Below are positions 52,401-63,728 of a DNA stretch of 64,000 nt, in pieces. The stretch lies in NCBI GenBank assembly GCA_002633005.1, contig NMRA01000755.1, forward strand, positions 1 to 64,000, given 5' to 3'. Position numbers and translations under genes: made by a program. Position 1 is the stretch's first letter, and each line of letters starts with the position of its first letter. Origin of the DNA: Phoronis australis. Its lineage: Eukaryota > Phoronida > Phoronidae. Below the pieces are notes generated by a model. The model was not told the origin of the DNA, ran no database searches, and saw only the letters and a list, made by a program, of their open reading frames with translations.

Positions 52401-55400
52401 TATTGCGCCCAATTTTAATTTATAACCACGAACTTTGAAAAAGTCACAAGTTGTGTTCAAATTGCGAGTCTATCCGAAAAATGTGATCTTCAACTGTACT
52501 GGGTTCAATCGACAAGAAAGCTAGGAATGATAAACTGTCGTTAGAAAATCATGACCGTTTCGTGCACGAATTCTCAATTTTAAATATAGTTAGAATTGAG
52601 CAGGAAAACGATTACCCTTCCCTCTTTTTTAGCCTCTGATGAATTCCTGCTCAACCAAAACATATTTATAAATTGCATTAGAGAATTTTAATTAAAACTG
52701 CACCCGGTAAGCTAAATCGGCAAGCGTGACGTGACTAAAGCTTCTGGTTCCCAATGGACTGCTGAGGAGGACGACCGGCCAACCATTTTCGGACACATTG
52801 AGGACGTGTTTCAATCATTTTTTTTTTGTCTGAGGAGAAGAATAATTTGCAACGCCAGGTGGCGGAGTCGTACCAAGTTGTGTTGGTGGTGGAATCATTA
52901 CTGTAAGGTTTAGTGTATCAAGCAAAATCAAACCACTATTGACATGGCTTGAAAAATTGTTTGTTCAGTATGTTTAATATATCGAAGAAATAAAGGGTTT
53001 TGCTTTAACAGGAAAGCTTATAGTACTCAAATTCTTACTCAGTAAGTTCAACACGTGTAGTGCACTGAACTTGCATTTTCAGAAAAGCTACCCCGCTCAA
53101 ATTTGCAAGTGGCAGAAGAAAAACTTCACCGATTCCTCTCTCTGGGACGAGGTGTTTGTATTCTCTTCGTAAGTATTACTCTCTGTCACACGTACTAACA
53201 TCTTTTTGGGAACCAAAACGCGCATCTTGCTGTAGCTGTTTGTTAACTACCATTTGTTTAAAATTTATCAAGTTCCATACTAAAATGTGCACCCAATGAA
53301 CACAGTTTTCACACCCCCTACTCTCTTTTTCATCCAATTTTACAACCACCCTCTGATTGTCACACGTTTTTAACTACCACCCCATTCTCCAAAATACTGT
53401 ACCCTCCTGTGGACTAGATTGTTGGTCAACATTTTCGACGAGGAACCCTCCGTGGTTTAGAGATGACGCTCCTAACCTGCTGGGGTGCTAGACCGGTGTC
53501 GTTGTATTTGTACGATGTCGTTGCTTTAGCCATTCTAACTCATTACCTCACGCGCAGATAAAAAAAATATTTCTGACGACTAAGCAGAAGCTTACGTGAA
53601 CAGCATTTTCCATGTTCATTGCAGGAGAGAAGGCATTTGGCATGGGCGTGTCGGAATGGGTGAGTGTAGTGCGTGTTCGCTGCGGCGGATAATCAACTCC
53701 TCTTGCTACTTGGTCTTAAGTGAGGTTAAATATACCTATCGCGATATAGTTTAAGATTATTTGAAACAACATGTTGTATAGATAAATAGACACACGTGTA
53801 AAATAAGAGGACAAATAGTGGATTTGTATCAGTGCGTGAAACATGATGTGACATTCTCAGTTAAAGTTGGCGAATCCTTGTTTTTTTAACATTTTTGATG
53901 ATTGCTTTTCAATTATGTGGAATTGAAACTAGACAAGATCTTGCGAGTTTTCGCGAAATGCTTATGCGTTTCACAAGCTCTTTGACTTCATTGCCATTTG
54001 ATTTAAAATGCTTCAGTCTTTTCTGGAGACACTGGTTAAATTGTCCGTGATCGTTGTTAGGAAATGCATTGACACGCGGCTTTGGGCATTTTTATCAGCT
54101 GATCAAAGATAACGATTTGTTTTAGTGTGAAACGACTGAAATGCAAAAATTCCGTTTAATATGAATTTTAACCGTCCTATTCCCCAAACTCGGCTCCAGC
54201 AAATTAAAGTTTCTTACATGATTTTAGTTAACAGTCTCTGACTGTTATTCAAAGCCCTCAGTATCAGATTCAAATCGTCGAACAACATTTGTGCGCTGAA
54301 CGTTCACATGTTTACGTGATCACTTCCGGTATGATTGCCGAAAAACTCAAAGTCTCAATGCTGAGTCTTCTAGTTATATTTTAAACAACATACTTTTCAC
54401 AAATATCACAAAAGCTGGAGAACAGTCAACTCATTCTATTCCCCTATGCATTTTAGCTCAAAGATCTGGTGTGTGTGAGAAAGACGGGATGGACAAGTGT
54501 GCTGGCGTGACGCATATGAACTTCCAGATGGCGACACTTGCGCGGCTTGTAGCACATGAAGGTTCTCATCCGTAAGTTCACGTACATTGCGAGCAGTGGT
54601 CATTATACAGCGGGGGGTGGAGCGTAACATGTGTTACTTTTGTTACGTTATTAATCCTGCACTGGATGATTTTTATAGGTAACAAAATCAAAACAAACAC
54701 CTTTTGACGCTGAAACCACTTGCCCCAAGGAAATACCTTTATTAAAAAAAAACGCTCAGTATAGAATTGTCTCTAACGATGGAGATTGTCTGTCATTAGA
54801 AATAGATAAGCACACACATGTGTCTTGTACATGTATCGATAGAGATAGTAACTCTATTGATAAAGATACCAATTCCATTGATAGCGACAAAAACTCTCTC
54901 TATAATCTCGACTTTTCAAGAAAACAGCGCGCTTGAATTTTCCGTCAAGTGGTAACAATTTAAAAAAAATAACCCGGGCTTGTCCGGGAATCGAACCCGG
55001 GGCCTCTCGCACCCAAAGCGAGAATCATGCCACTAGACCAACAAGCCACAACTGATGTAACGCTTATTTACTTATGTATTTTAAAATCTATAGTTTACCC
55101 CGCGTTAAACAAGTCACTTACGAATTTGCATGAATTTTTACTGAAGTTAGGTCTGACAGATAATCGGGAGAGCATTTGTAGCGTTAGGCTATGTCAAATT
55201 CAGTAATTTGCACAACATACATGTACACTTCACACGCATGTAACAAACAATGCTTGGCTTCACGAAAATCGAACCTCATTAAGGTATATTTGCAATCCTA
55301 GGTACATGTATACACTGTATAAATGACATTTTGTGAAATGAAAATGACGAACGACGCAATACTCCTACAAAGGGCAGCGCACACATTACGCTTTTTCATT

Positions 55401-58400
55401 CCCGACAGTGTCGCCACTAGAATTCGTGTCATGAGCGTTTGTTCTCGACAAAAAAGCTATTGTAAGTACCGGTTCAATGGCTGACAATTTGCTGACAGTA
55501 AATATTGTGTAGCTTCCAAACAAAAACCGTAACGTGTGCGCTGGTTTTTACTCAAATCTGAGTTGGACTATGGCGCCACCACAGTAGTACATGTAACTTC
55601 TGAAGGGAATGTCAGAGGTGTCACAGCCATCAACTAACTGCAGATTTAGTTAGGGCAAAATGAGGGAAAGCTGGGGCCCGTTCCAAGAAATTGACTTAAG
55701 TTCATTTTTGACTGAAGTCTAAGATTTGCCTCAAATTCTAAACTTTGAAACTCTACATCTGATAGGATAATCAAAATTAAGACAAAACTTAAGTCAAAAA
55801 CTTAAGTCGAACTTAAGATCTCTTTTTTGAAATGATCTTGAGATAGATTTAAGTCTTATCTTAAAATTGACTAAAAGTTAAGATCTGTCTTAGCTAAGTC
55901 AGTTTTCTTGGAACGGAGCCCAGGGCAAGGAAAGAAAAAATTAGGCAAGTAAGCTCATTCAAATAAGTATTCCAAATTCCAGATTTTAAAAAGTGGATTC
56001 GTGTGGACTCTTTTTCTATTTGTGATAATTTTGCAATACGTATTATAGGCGACTTTTCTTAGCAATATTCAATGTTGTTGTCATTTTTCTTAACAAAGGA
56101 ATTTTCTATTTGGTGTTCTGGGTTTAATTAAAGAGGTTCTGTTTCACTCGAGAAGATGGTCGAGTAACAGGTGGCCTTAAACCGTGGTAATGTTTTAGTC
56201 TCGTGCTGCACTAGCAAATTTTCACTATACAAACTGAGTTTAGATCTTATACATGTACATACACTGTACACTGAGTAAGTCGATAATTTTGTTCTTGTTG
56301 ACGTAACTCAAGTTAGATTAACTTCCCTGAGAACTTTATTTTTGACGTATTGTTCATGCCATTAAAAAAAACTTCTTAACACAAAGCAACAGAAACTAAC
56401 GTTAATGTCTTGATTGTTGTCACTATAAGTATACACGCAATTACCGTTATATGGTCCACTCAAGAACTGAATATCAGATACAGTAGATGAAAGCGTCCAA
56501 TTTGCTGAATCCTTTACACTGGTAGAAAATTTGCAGACCAAACGTTTACGTGTGAAATAAACGTTGTAAAGTTACGGCATTTCAGGGAAAAGGTCCCCAG
56601 TTTGGTCTAACCATTAATTCTGTTACGGCAACCACCATTCCATTTCGCATATTCTAGTGATTTCGTAGACACAAAAATACACGTATTTCTACCGTTACAA
56701 CTGTTTTACAGTATACAATTTTCAAAATAAACTGTACGTCAACTGTCGACATTATTGATTCATCAGATGATAAAATAGCCGTTTCTAATTTCCGATATTG
56801 CATCTACATAATTGTTGAACATGTACAAAGTAGTTTTTCGGATTTTTTTCAGTAGACGTATTATTGTGTCGGAAGTTAAGTTTAACTTTGGCCGTTTTCA
56901 ACGTCGACGTGTTCCTAGCTCATTTTATCTGTTGTCATTATATCCTTCGCAGGCGTCATCAGTAGTCATTAGTATTTAGTTGTCACAACAGTAATCTTTT
57001 TCATCGTCGTCTATGCGGCAACAACTGCCGACAAGAATGCATGTTACGACATGACTGATTAATAACACCGAGTGCGTACTTTTTTATATTACATGAGCGA
57101 ATCACAAAGTAGAGCAAAGAGGACACCCATACGCCTTACATTTTATCGTCTGCACTAAAACAACCAGACGCGCCAACCATACTATGCCAGAATTCCGAAA
57201 AGGTGACAATGTTATGATTGACAAATCGGGTGTCGCAACTGTACGTACTCCCAGTCGGAAGAACATGCAAACAACTTCTTAAACGAACCCATCTTTGGCG
57301 GCGAATTCCATATCAACGTTCATTCAGAGACAAGCCCCAACTCAAGATACGCGACGAGACTGTCTAGCTGCGCTGTCTCAAGGTCAATTCAGAGCACACG
57401 CGCAGCGAAGCCTTGCTAACTGTTATAAACATGTTTTAAGTTGAAATATTACAACTTCAAAGACTGGATTCCACCTAGACTATTTGTTACGAAACCTGAA
57501 TGCAATTTACAATTGTTAAGCTAAAATTAAAACTATTAACAGAAAGTAACTGAATTACTTTACATTGCGCAAGCGTGTTTTTACAGAAGTTACGTCATGT
57601 GGTTGAAAGTTTTAGACACATCGAGTTTTCTGGCAAAAACATCGTTTTTACGGTTCATGTGAGAAAACAATTCCTATTCTCGTCTCAGATTTATAACTTG
57701 GGCAAAACTCCTTGGAAATTTCGTCAAAATCCTTCAGCAAGGCTCGGGATTTTGACGAAATTTCCAAGAGGTTTTGCCCATGTCATCAACCTGAGACTCG
57801 TGTAGGATTCTCCATCGCTTACATTAGCTGTTGAGATGCGCGATCAAGTCATGAACGAAATGTTTAACTCGAATAAAAGACTTGCAGTTGCACGTAAAGG
57901 AGATCCGCCCACTTTTGTAAGGGTTGTCCAGCCCTTTCCATAGTCGCTGAACAGATTATAATTCTCCTTGCCTTGCCCATGCCCATCTTTTTCGGGTAGT
58001 GGACTGCATTTTCTATCATCCTTGGGAAAACTTTGCGACGTATTTTGTATGAGCTCCTTGTAGTATATACATAAATTTCAGGTAATTGATTAGAAGGAAA
58101 GTCTAACGAGGATGCTTGTAACAGAATGGAATATCATGTATTTAATTACTGTCGGGGCAGCTGCCAGTACATTTCTTCCACCGGAAATTGTCATCGTTCA
58201 TACGATTCTTTCAAAGCCTTTGCAATGCGGAGATCGCTTTGAAAGGAATTAGTACATGTAAGTGCTCCAACGAAATTTAAACTGAATGTACTGTTTACGA
58301 ATTCTTTTACATAATTCAACTGTGTTTCTTGTGTCCAGACTAGGAATGACCGACGACTACGACGGAGACACGAGCAAGCTATGCTTCACGGGACTGATGA

Positions 58401-61400
58401 GACGTGGGGTGTGGCAGGACCACGACTGGTCGACGTGTAGCGTGCAACACTTTCAGAGGTGGTTGGAGTAAGTTCGTTTCTTTAAAGATACTTTTCCCCC
58501 TTTATTTTGCTCATACGTTTCATCCCTATGAATTTGTACATAAAGCTGCATTTCGCCCTGTTCAGCTGGCTTAGAAGCGAATTAGGCCGTTTACTCTTGG
58601 CATCGTGATATTCCTTACAGTGGTAGAATTCTATTTCCGTTACCCACTCGAGTTACAGGCGATGCAGACGAGCTGTTTATGAAATCGCAGTATCAGGGTC
58701 GGCCACCCGAATAGTCGTCAGGCCTGAAGCGTTTTCTTGAGTGGCTGACGGTTTCGTGTTACTGTCGGTAGAGTAGACTCCTATCACGGTAAGGAATATT
58801 AACATACCCATTTGATGAGAGTAAAAGTCTAGATTTTCCTTCGTAGACGACTAAACCGGGCGAATTCAGCTTTAAAACTTTACACTTTATTGCCAAACGA
58901 TGTATTTTCAACATGACGTCACGTGACTTCCAATGTCAAAACGTAAAACGCATGTGCATAAAGGAATGCAACTTACGAAATTTTCTCTTTTTGTGACAAT
59001 TCTCATTGTTAACATCTACTCTGAACTGAACTTGTGAAAATTTGAAACTTATATGCTTGTACATGTATCAAATTAAAAATATAGACACCCCCATAGTTAA
59101 TTCAATCAAAAACATGGATACGTTTCGCAAGAGTTCAGTCTTCGTTTGGATAACACTATTCCTTCATGAGCTGTACCAAACATCTGTAACACCTACAGAT
59201 AGGTGTCCCCACTTTACATTGTCTATTTCAGAGTCTCTTCAACCAAATGCGTCCAGCGTCACAATACGCCATCTATTCCTGATTCAGTGAGACAACCTTT
59301 CCTCCCAGGTAATGTAAAGCACCATGGTGACATCTTAATGCAACATAATTTTAATAAAATACAACTGTTTTCCTTCAGTTTTACTCAGTCTTCCGATTCT
59401 CTCAGTTGCGATCCACTCAAAAGATTCCCACTGAGTGTCATATCCGACTCTTCGTTTGTTTCGTTATTGTTTAAAACAAATATGCGCACCCAGGATTGGC
59501 TCTGGGGTCCCCATTTGGCGAAGTGGGCCTCAAAGATACGAAAAGTCCGAAAAAGTAGAAAACGAGACAAAGGTCCACTAAAAAGGCAGGGACTACCAAA
59601 ATTCGACGAATGCACCATTCATAGCTGCTCTGAACGAATCCCTTTTTTTTAGTAAAATGTCCACATTTTCAAAAATCCGAGCCCCCCAATTTTAGGCTGG
59701 GTGCACGCTTGGAACGGGTCTATTGAACCAGGCATTGTCAGGACAGGAGAAATCTCCTGATCTTCGACAGCAAAATTATCGTCGTTGCAGCTGTTATCAT
59801 CAGCATCACCGTTGTTGGGGTCATCGTCACCATCACCATCATCCCGATGTAACTGTAGAAGTCGTCATTGAAATCAAAATACGTAGCGCTTACTGACAAA
59901 ATGGGCGGTATTCCGTGGTGTTAATTTTTTGCGAGTTTGACATGGTCTCGGCAGTATTCGTGGAATGTCGCTATGCATCTTGAGCGAATGACCTGTTCTC
60001 AACATGTATTTTCTCACAATTCTTGTTACATTACTGTTAAGAATGAGTGAAATTGGTCTTCCTATCTTACAGTTAACATAGCGTGGCGAGCATCAGTTGT
60101 GCAAAGTAGTACATTTGAAAACGAGTTGAGATGGGGAGCGTGGAAGGCAACCGACGGTGCTATCGCTGGTGTCGCAAACGCCAATCGTAAGTTGGTTGCA
60201 GCTGGACATTCACTCTCTTTGTCGCAAAAGCCTGATCATACAAACGGTGCGCGTTTAACAAGGGAGGGAATTAACTCTTGGCTTTGCTTCAAAACCATAC
60301 ATTCGGTGATGAAACGTGTTGTCCGGACTTCAAAACGCGATGGCTTCAGCCAAAAAACTTGTTGTCTGGACCCAAAACACGATGGCCGGTGCTATAACCA
60401 CTGAGTTGGTCGGTGATCAAACACGACGACCGGACTCCCTCGGAGACTCACTTTGAGTGTCTCGAAGAATACAAGTGTTTATTTTTCGCACTCTTTTTGT
60501 TTTGTTCAAAATCGGCGACTTGTTTGGCCATTATGCTTGATCACCGGCCAACCTGGAGTTTTAGGGGCTATCAACCAGTTTTTTGGTTGCGGCCATCTGG
60601 TTTCGAGGTACCCACCAACCAGTTCTTAGGTCCGAACACCAAGTGGATTTTGAAGTCCAGCCACGTTGTTTTGGAGTCCGGGCAAGTGCAGTCCAACCAG
60701 TTGTTGATCCTCCACTGTTTAAGTACTGAAAATAATCTCGTATGATCTTGAAAGTTGTTTCAGAATGTTGCTCACCGCCTACGAAATGGTGAAAACATTA
60801 CCGTAACCGTTTTTTACGCGTCAGAAGTGCATTGGTAGATGGGTCTCTACTTGTCTGTCGAACGCGATCAGAAGCTCAATAAATTAACTTTTGTACATCA
60901 CCAAATTAATTGTACTGTCACATCGCATAATGTTTATCTGTATTCAGCTGTTCTGGGTTCGTGCACGCAAACACTGCAAGAGACTGACCCTTGGATACGC
61001 GTCCAACTGGCTGACGAGTTTGCTTACAACTTCATCGATTTCATTCACATCTACAACCGAGCTGATTGTTGTTGTAAGTGTTTTTACAACGCGTGACGAT
61101 TTCATTGAGTTGCCAAGTCTGCACGAGAACGCATCAACCTGCGTGTGCTTGCAGGCCTGCAGGTAAACGCAGGGTGCAGTCAAAACTTAAAGAACCTTTT
61201 GATGTATTACTACATGTACAAAATATTAGTTAGAGCAAACCATGTCTTCAGCAAATAAATATGCTATTGTGGAAGTTTTGCCGTTGATGACTCTATCAAC
61301 ATTTCGAGGTCAAACTTGCGTGCACTATTAAACCGTAACCTAATTCCCATGTACATGTATTTTACGCAATTTTAAAGATAAATTATCCCTTTCCAAGGTC

Positions 61401-63338
61401 TGTGCTAAGTTCGTGTTCTTGAACGAGTCATTCCTATTGCAAACGGTTACTGTTTGAACTTCTTTACCAAACATAGGTAGCGCTTATCACGAAAGATGCT
61501 TTTCAACGTCTGAAAATATTAAGCGCAAAACTTCGTCAGTGTGCTTGCATCTGCGGGCTAAGAGTCCCTTGAGAATACCAGAATGCATGCATTTTTTCGA
61601 GTAGAAGCCTTGTAACATTGATGCTTTTTGGTGACTTTTTAGTGACGTCATCGTCCGTTGCTTTGCTGGGTAGTTGTTGCATTGTTCATGTTCGTCTTAT
61701 TTTAGCGGAACGTTTACGCGACTTTGAGGTCCGTGTTGGCTACAACACCAACATCACAGCCAATTCGTTATGTAACTACCACGAGGGAAGTAAGTAGCAT
61801 ATGCCCGGTACCAAGAACAGGGGAAGTTGGAGATAGATGATACCCCAGCAGACTGTTTCATGAAACTTTTTCTGTCTCAACTTAAACCGAAGTTGGACTA
61901 ACTTAGGACCAAAATGTCTTAGACCTTTCATGAAATTTCTTAAAGTGTCACAGAACGTTACTAAATTGCATCACTCAACTTGAAAGTGCTTCTCTGCCAC
62001 TGAAACAACAGTCAAACTATTTATCAAGTATTTTAATGGTTTGTTTGTAAAGATTTTGAATTTCCTTTAGTTTCAAATTAAAAAACGATCTATCAACTGC
62101 TTGTCCCTTCGTCGATTGTTCTGCCACAAGGCAAAGCACGTCTCCTTATTTGGTATGACAAGACATAGTCGTAGCACATTTCCCTTATATGGAAAATGTG
62201 ACCTTTGACCTTTGGTGTAAACAAAGCAAAAGCGATTTCAACTGGCAGCCAGTCCGACTTCGTTGGACGCATGCGCGAATATATATTTCTATATTTCGTC
62301 TGCGTTTCAAAAATATTGAATTTGACGATTTTTTTCTACTTGCAATATTCAAAGTGAATTACTCTCACTTTAGCATCCCCAAGAAATAGATTCGCCACGA
62401 TCTCTTCAAAAGGTATTTGAAAGAATTTTAACGTGCCATGCCTCTTTAAGACCCGACAAAATTAAAAACCGAAATCGTAAGTTATTCTGCCATTGAGAAG
62501 GCTTAAGATTGAACTTTTGGTCTAAATGACCGACATTTACGACTACCATCACTGTAAACTGTTAACGAGCAGTTTTCGTTGATATTTTTTCACAATCTAA
62601 TGTGCCAAAATAATGTAGAATTGAAGATCACCTGCTTTCCATTCGAGAACCGGCAAAGCGGCGTTGACTCGTAGAGACAATGCAGTGCAACCTACCCCCA
62701 CATGTGAAATGATATTTTCCAGCCATGCCAGGGAGTCATTTCACGTAAACGAGATTACAGTTGTATCCAACATGCAAACAAATTCCCATTTAGAGTTTGA
62801 AGACCAAGAATTGCTTGGTTGAATTTGCTGGAGTAGTGAGTCCGTGCCGAAGCCGCAAAAAGTTTCGTCACTGGATAAATGCCAGGAACAACACCTTCAA
62901 TAACCATGCATAGACTAAGTATACAAGAGCACTATTTTTGTTGTTGAAGAGAGCGAATTATTTGGAATTTGGAAATCAACTGGCGCAATTGCATCAGATC
63001 CAGCTGCTAGTCACCAAAATCAAATGAGACTGGAAAATGTTCCGCAGGCGCGAGAACCTCGCAAAAATGCCAGGCTTCACGAGGTGTTGCCATGTATTAC
63101 AAGCGAAGCATGTGATCGCTGTCGGTTTCTTTCGCGGAATTCTTGCTTCTACAAAACTGCACCTCGGCTACATTTGAGGACAAGCTTATAGATGTGTTGT
63201 TTGTTCTAGAGGTTCCAGGCGGTAGTTCCGGCATGGCGGTAATCCGGTGTAAAGTCCAACTGCGCGGGAAATACGTCAGTATACAGATCAGGGGAAAGAA
63301 AGAAGTTCTCACTGTCTGTGAAATACAAGTGTTTCAGT
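42854..63338 (+). CDS. Secreted reprolysin-type (M12B-like) metalloprotease with a C-terminal fucolectin (FTP) domain; 5' and 3' ends incomplete
   Basis: Exons in order: 42854-42914 (tentative), 45891-46163, 48384-48513, 48931-49082, 49733-49813, 50529-50639, 53083-53168, 53625-53659, 54457-54571, 58339-58467, 59232-59308, 60073-60186, 60948-61073, 61706-61789, 63210-63338. All splice phases agree, giving about 567 codons. Domains: M12B-type propeptide (LSFEF, DCFYIGTAD, TTCNGVM, DYVIIP); furin-like RRFRR before DEF; catalytic start YVEVGAIFDQYYIQDF; zinc site HEGSHPLGMTDD across exons 9/10; Met-turn region CFTGLM; then LPG; then an F5/8C-like fucolectin module (SVVQSSTF, SCTQT, PWIRV, NRADCC, KYVSIQI, LTVCEIQVF). 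Role by family: extracellular proteolysis targeted by a carbohydrate-binding module. Oddities: Asp replaces the third zinc His, and no disintegrin or thrombospondin module is seen between protease and lectin. The signal-peptide exon was not found, and the last donor implies more exons after 63338. Confidence 0.85.
43817..45144. repeat. 664-bp direct tandem duplication with an N at the junction
   Basis: 43817-44480 and 44481-45144 are nearly identical, with few substitutions and one indel. The first copy ends CCAGGAATGN, and the ambiguous base (44479) is at the seam. It lies in the intron after the first metalloprotease exon. It is either a recent duplication or two alleles joined in assembly. 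Confidence 0.9.
47435..47669. mobile_element. MITE family A, copy 3, with target duplication
   Basis: ATGCGCGCACCCAGCC and CTGGGTGCGCGCAT are perfect inverted ends. GCTTTG flanks both sides (GCTTTGG left, GCTTTGT right), a 6-7 base target duplication. Inserted in a metalloprotease intron. Confidence 0.85.
49377..49416. repeat. CA dinucleotide microsatellite
   Basis: About 19 uninterrupted CA units in a metalloprotease intron. Confidence 0.95.
51140..51460. repeat. Degenerate GAC/ACC triplet-rich tract
   Basis: About 300 bases dominated by GAC, GCC and ACC words such as GACGACGATGACGAC. Open minus-strand frames here are low-complexity by-products. Confidence 0.55.
51889..52100 (-). repeat. 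Interspersed repeat family E, copy 2
   Basis: Reverse-complement match to 24495-24700, including CGCGTCGCATGGTTAT and ATATCGTACCTTGGGCG. Confidence 0.8.
54961..54969 (-). terminator. Pol III T-run terminator of tRNA-Pro
   Basis: Read on the minus strand, a run of seven or more T lies a few bases after the tRNA 3' end. Confidence 0.7.
54976..55047 (-). tRNA. tRNA-Pro (anticodon TGG)
   Basis: 72-base cloverleaf on the minus strand: acceptor stem GGCTTGT pairs with ACAAGCC, D-arm box A TGGTCTAGTGG, anticodon stem CTCGC/GCGAG around loop TTTGGGT (anticodon at 55015-55013), and T-arm CCGGGTTCGATTCCCGG. It has no intron. A T-run suited to Pol III termination follows at 54969-54962. It sits antisense within the intron that splits the metalloprotease zinc motif. 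Confidence 0.97.
55672..55922. mobile_element. MITE family D
   Basis: Ends TGGGGCCCGTTCCAAGAAA and TTTTCTTGGAACGGAGCCCA. The interior is packed with CTTAAGTC/GACTTAAG words, so the whole 250 bases can fold back. Lies in the intron that splits the zinc motif. Confidence 0.85.
57682..57797. repeat. Near-perfect hairpin
   Basis: 34-base arms 57699-57732 and 57747-57780 differ at two adjacent positions, with a 14-base loop. Weaker pairing (GTCTCAG...CTGAGAC) extends each arm to about 50 bases. It lies in the metalloprotease intron, 540 bases before the exon at 58339. Confidence 0.9.
59482..59709. mobile_element. MITE family A, copy 4
   Basis: Ends ATGCGCACCCAGG and CTGGGTGCACGC. The interior shares ACGAGACAAAGGTCCACTAA with copy 2. 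Confidence 0.75.
60073..63338 (+). other. Fucolectin/tachylectin-4-like (FTP, F5/8C fold) domain encoded by four exons
   Basis: Exons 60073-60186, 60948-61073, 61706-61789 and 63210-63338 code one complete module of about 150 residues. It opens NIAWRASVVQSSTF, then WKATDG, SCTQT, DPWIRVQL, IYNRADCCSERL (the RxDxxxxR fucose/CC motif), and closes with GKYVSIQI and TVCEIQVF. In known fucolectins a His usually sits in SCTHT; here it is Gln. The phase-1 donor after 63338 suggests a following exon, perhaps a second module. Confidence 0.85.
60300..60700. mobile_element. Foldback element with long imperfect inverted arms
   Basis: Left arm words GTTGTCCGGACTTCAAAAC, AGCCAAAAAACTTGTTG, GATGGCCGG and TTGGTCGGTGATCAAAC recur, inverted, in 60530-60690 (for example GCTTGATCACCGGCCAAC and GTTTTGGAGTCCGG). 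A ~110-base centre separates the arms. Lies within the fucolectin-domain introns. Confidence 0.65.
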
Positions 63339-63582
63339 GTAAGTCTCTGTCATTTTGTAGTAGTTAAACACCATACATTATTTAGTGTAAGAGTTTTCAT
63401 AGAGCTGCATTCAGTTCTCTTGGTTTTCTCTCCTAACTTTCATAAAATCGATCTTATAATAATCTCTACGGTGATAATAGGATTCTGCGCGCTATTCCAA
63501 CTAGAACATCGACTCAAGAAAACGCTCCAAAGTTTGTTGGATTAACCAACCCTAAAATTGTGAATTCGATAGTGGCGCACGT

Positions 63583-63728
63583 ACCAGTGGCGGATCCCGG
63601 ATTTTTAGTTAGGGGGCAGTATATTAGCCGGGATTTTGCCCGTCAGACTTTCTCACCCCCGAACTGCCAAATGGAATCTGGGAGAATTTTAGGGGGGCCC
63701 CTTGTCCTCGCTCTAAATCCGCAACTGT
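63583..63728. mobile_element. MITE family C, copy 2
   Basis: Ends CCAGTGGCGGATCCCGG and CTAAATCCGCAACTG, and shares ATCTGGGAGAATTTT with 34031-34192. Lies just after the last visible metalloprotease exon. Confidence 0.75.

Larger units (their letters stand above)
54457..58467 (+). other. Zinc-site exon pair of the metalloprotease
   Basis: The exon 54457-54571 ends in AHEGSHP, and 58339-58467 continues LGMTDD. The active-site helix is therefore split by a 3.8-kb intron. H-E-x-x-H, the following Gly and Met, and the terminal Asp of the classic motif HELGHNLGMxHD are kept. The third ligand position is Asp instead of His. A Met-turn candidate (CFTGLM) follows 16 residues later. Conserved Cys pairs (GVCEKD, DKCAG, KLCF, STCS) suggest the usual disulfides. 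Confidence 0.8.

Noticed and set aside
54752-54936. Open plus-strand frame with repeated DxNSID motifs
   Set aside because: Short imperfect 22-24 base repeat within an intron, no ATG, between two well-supported protease exons.
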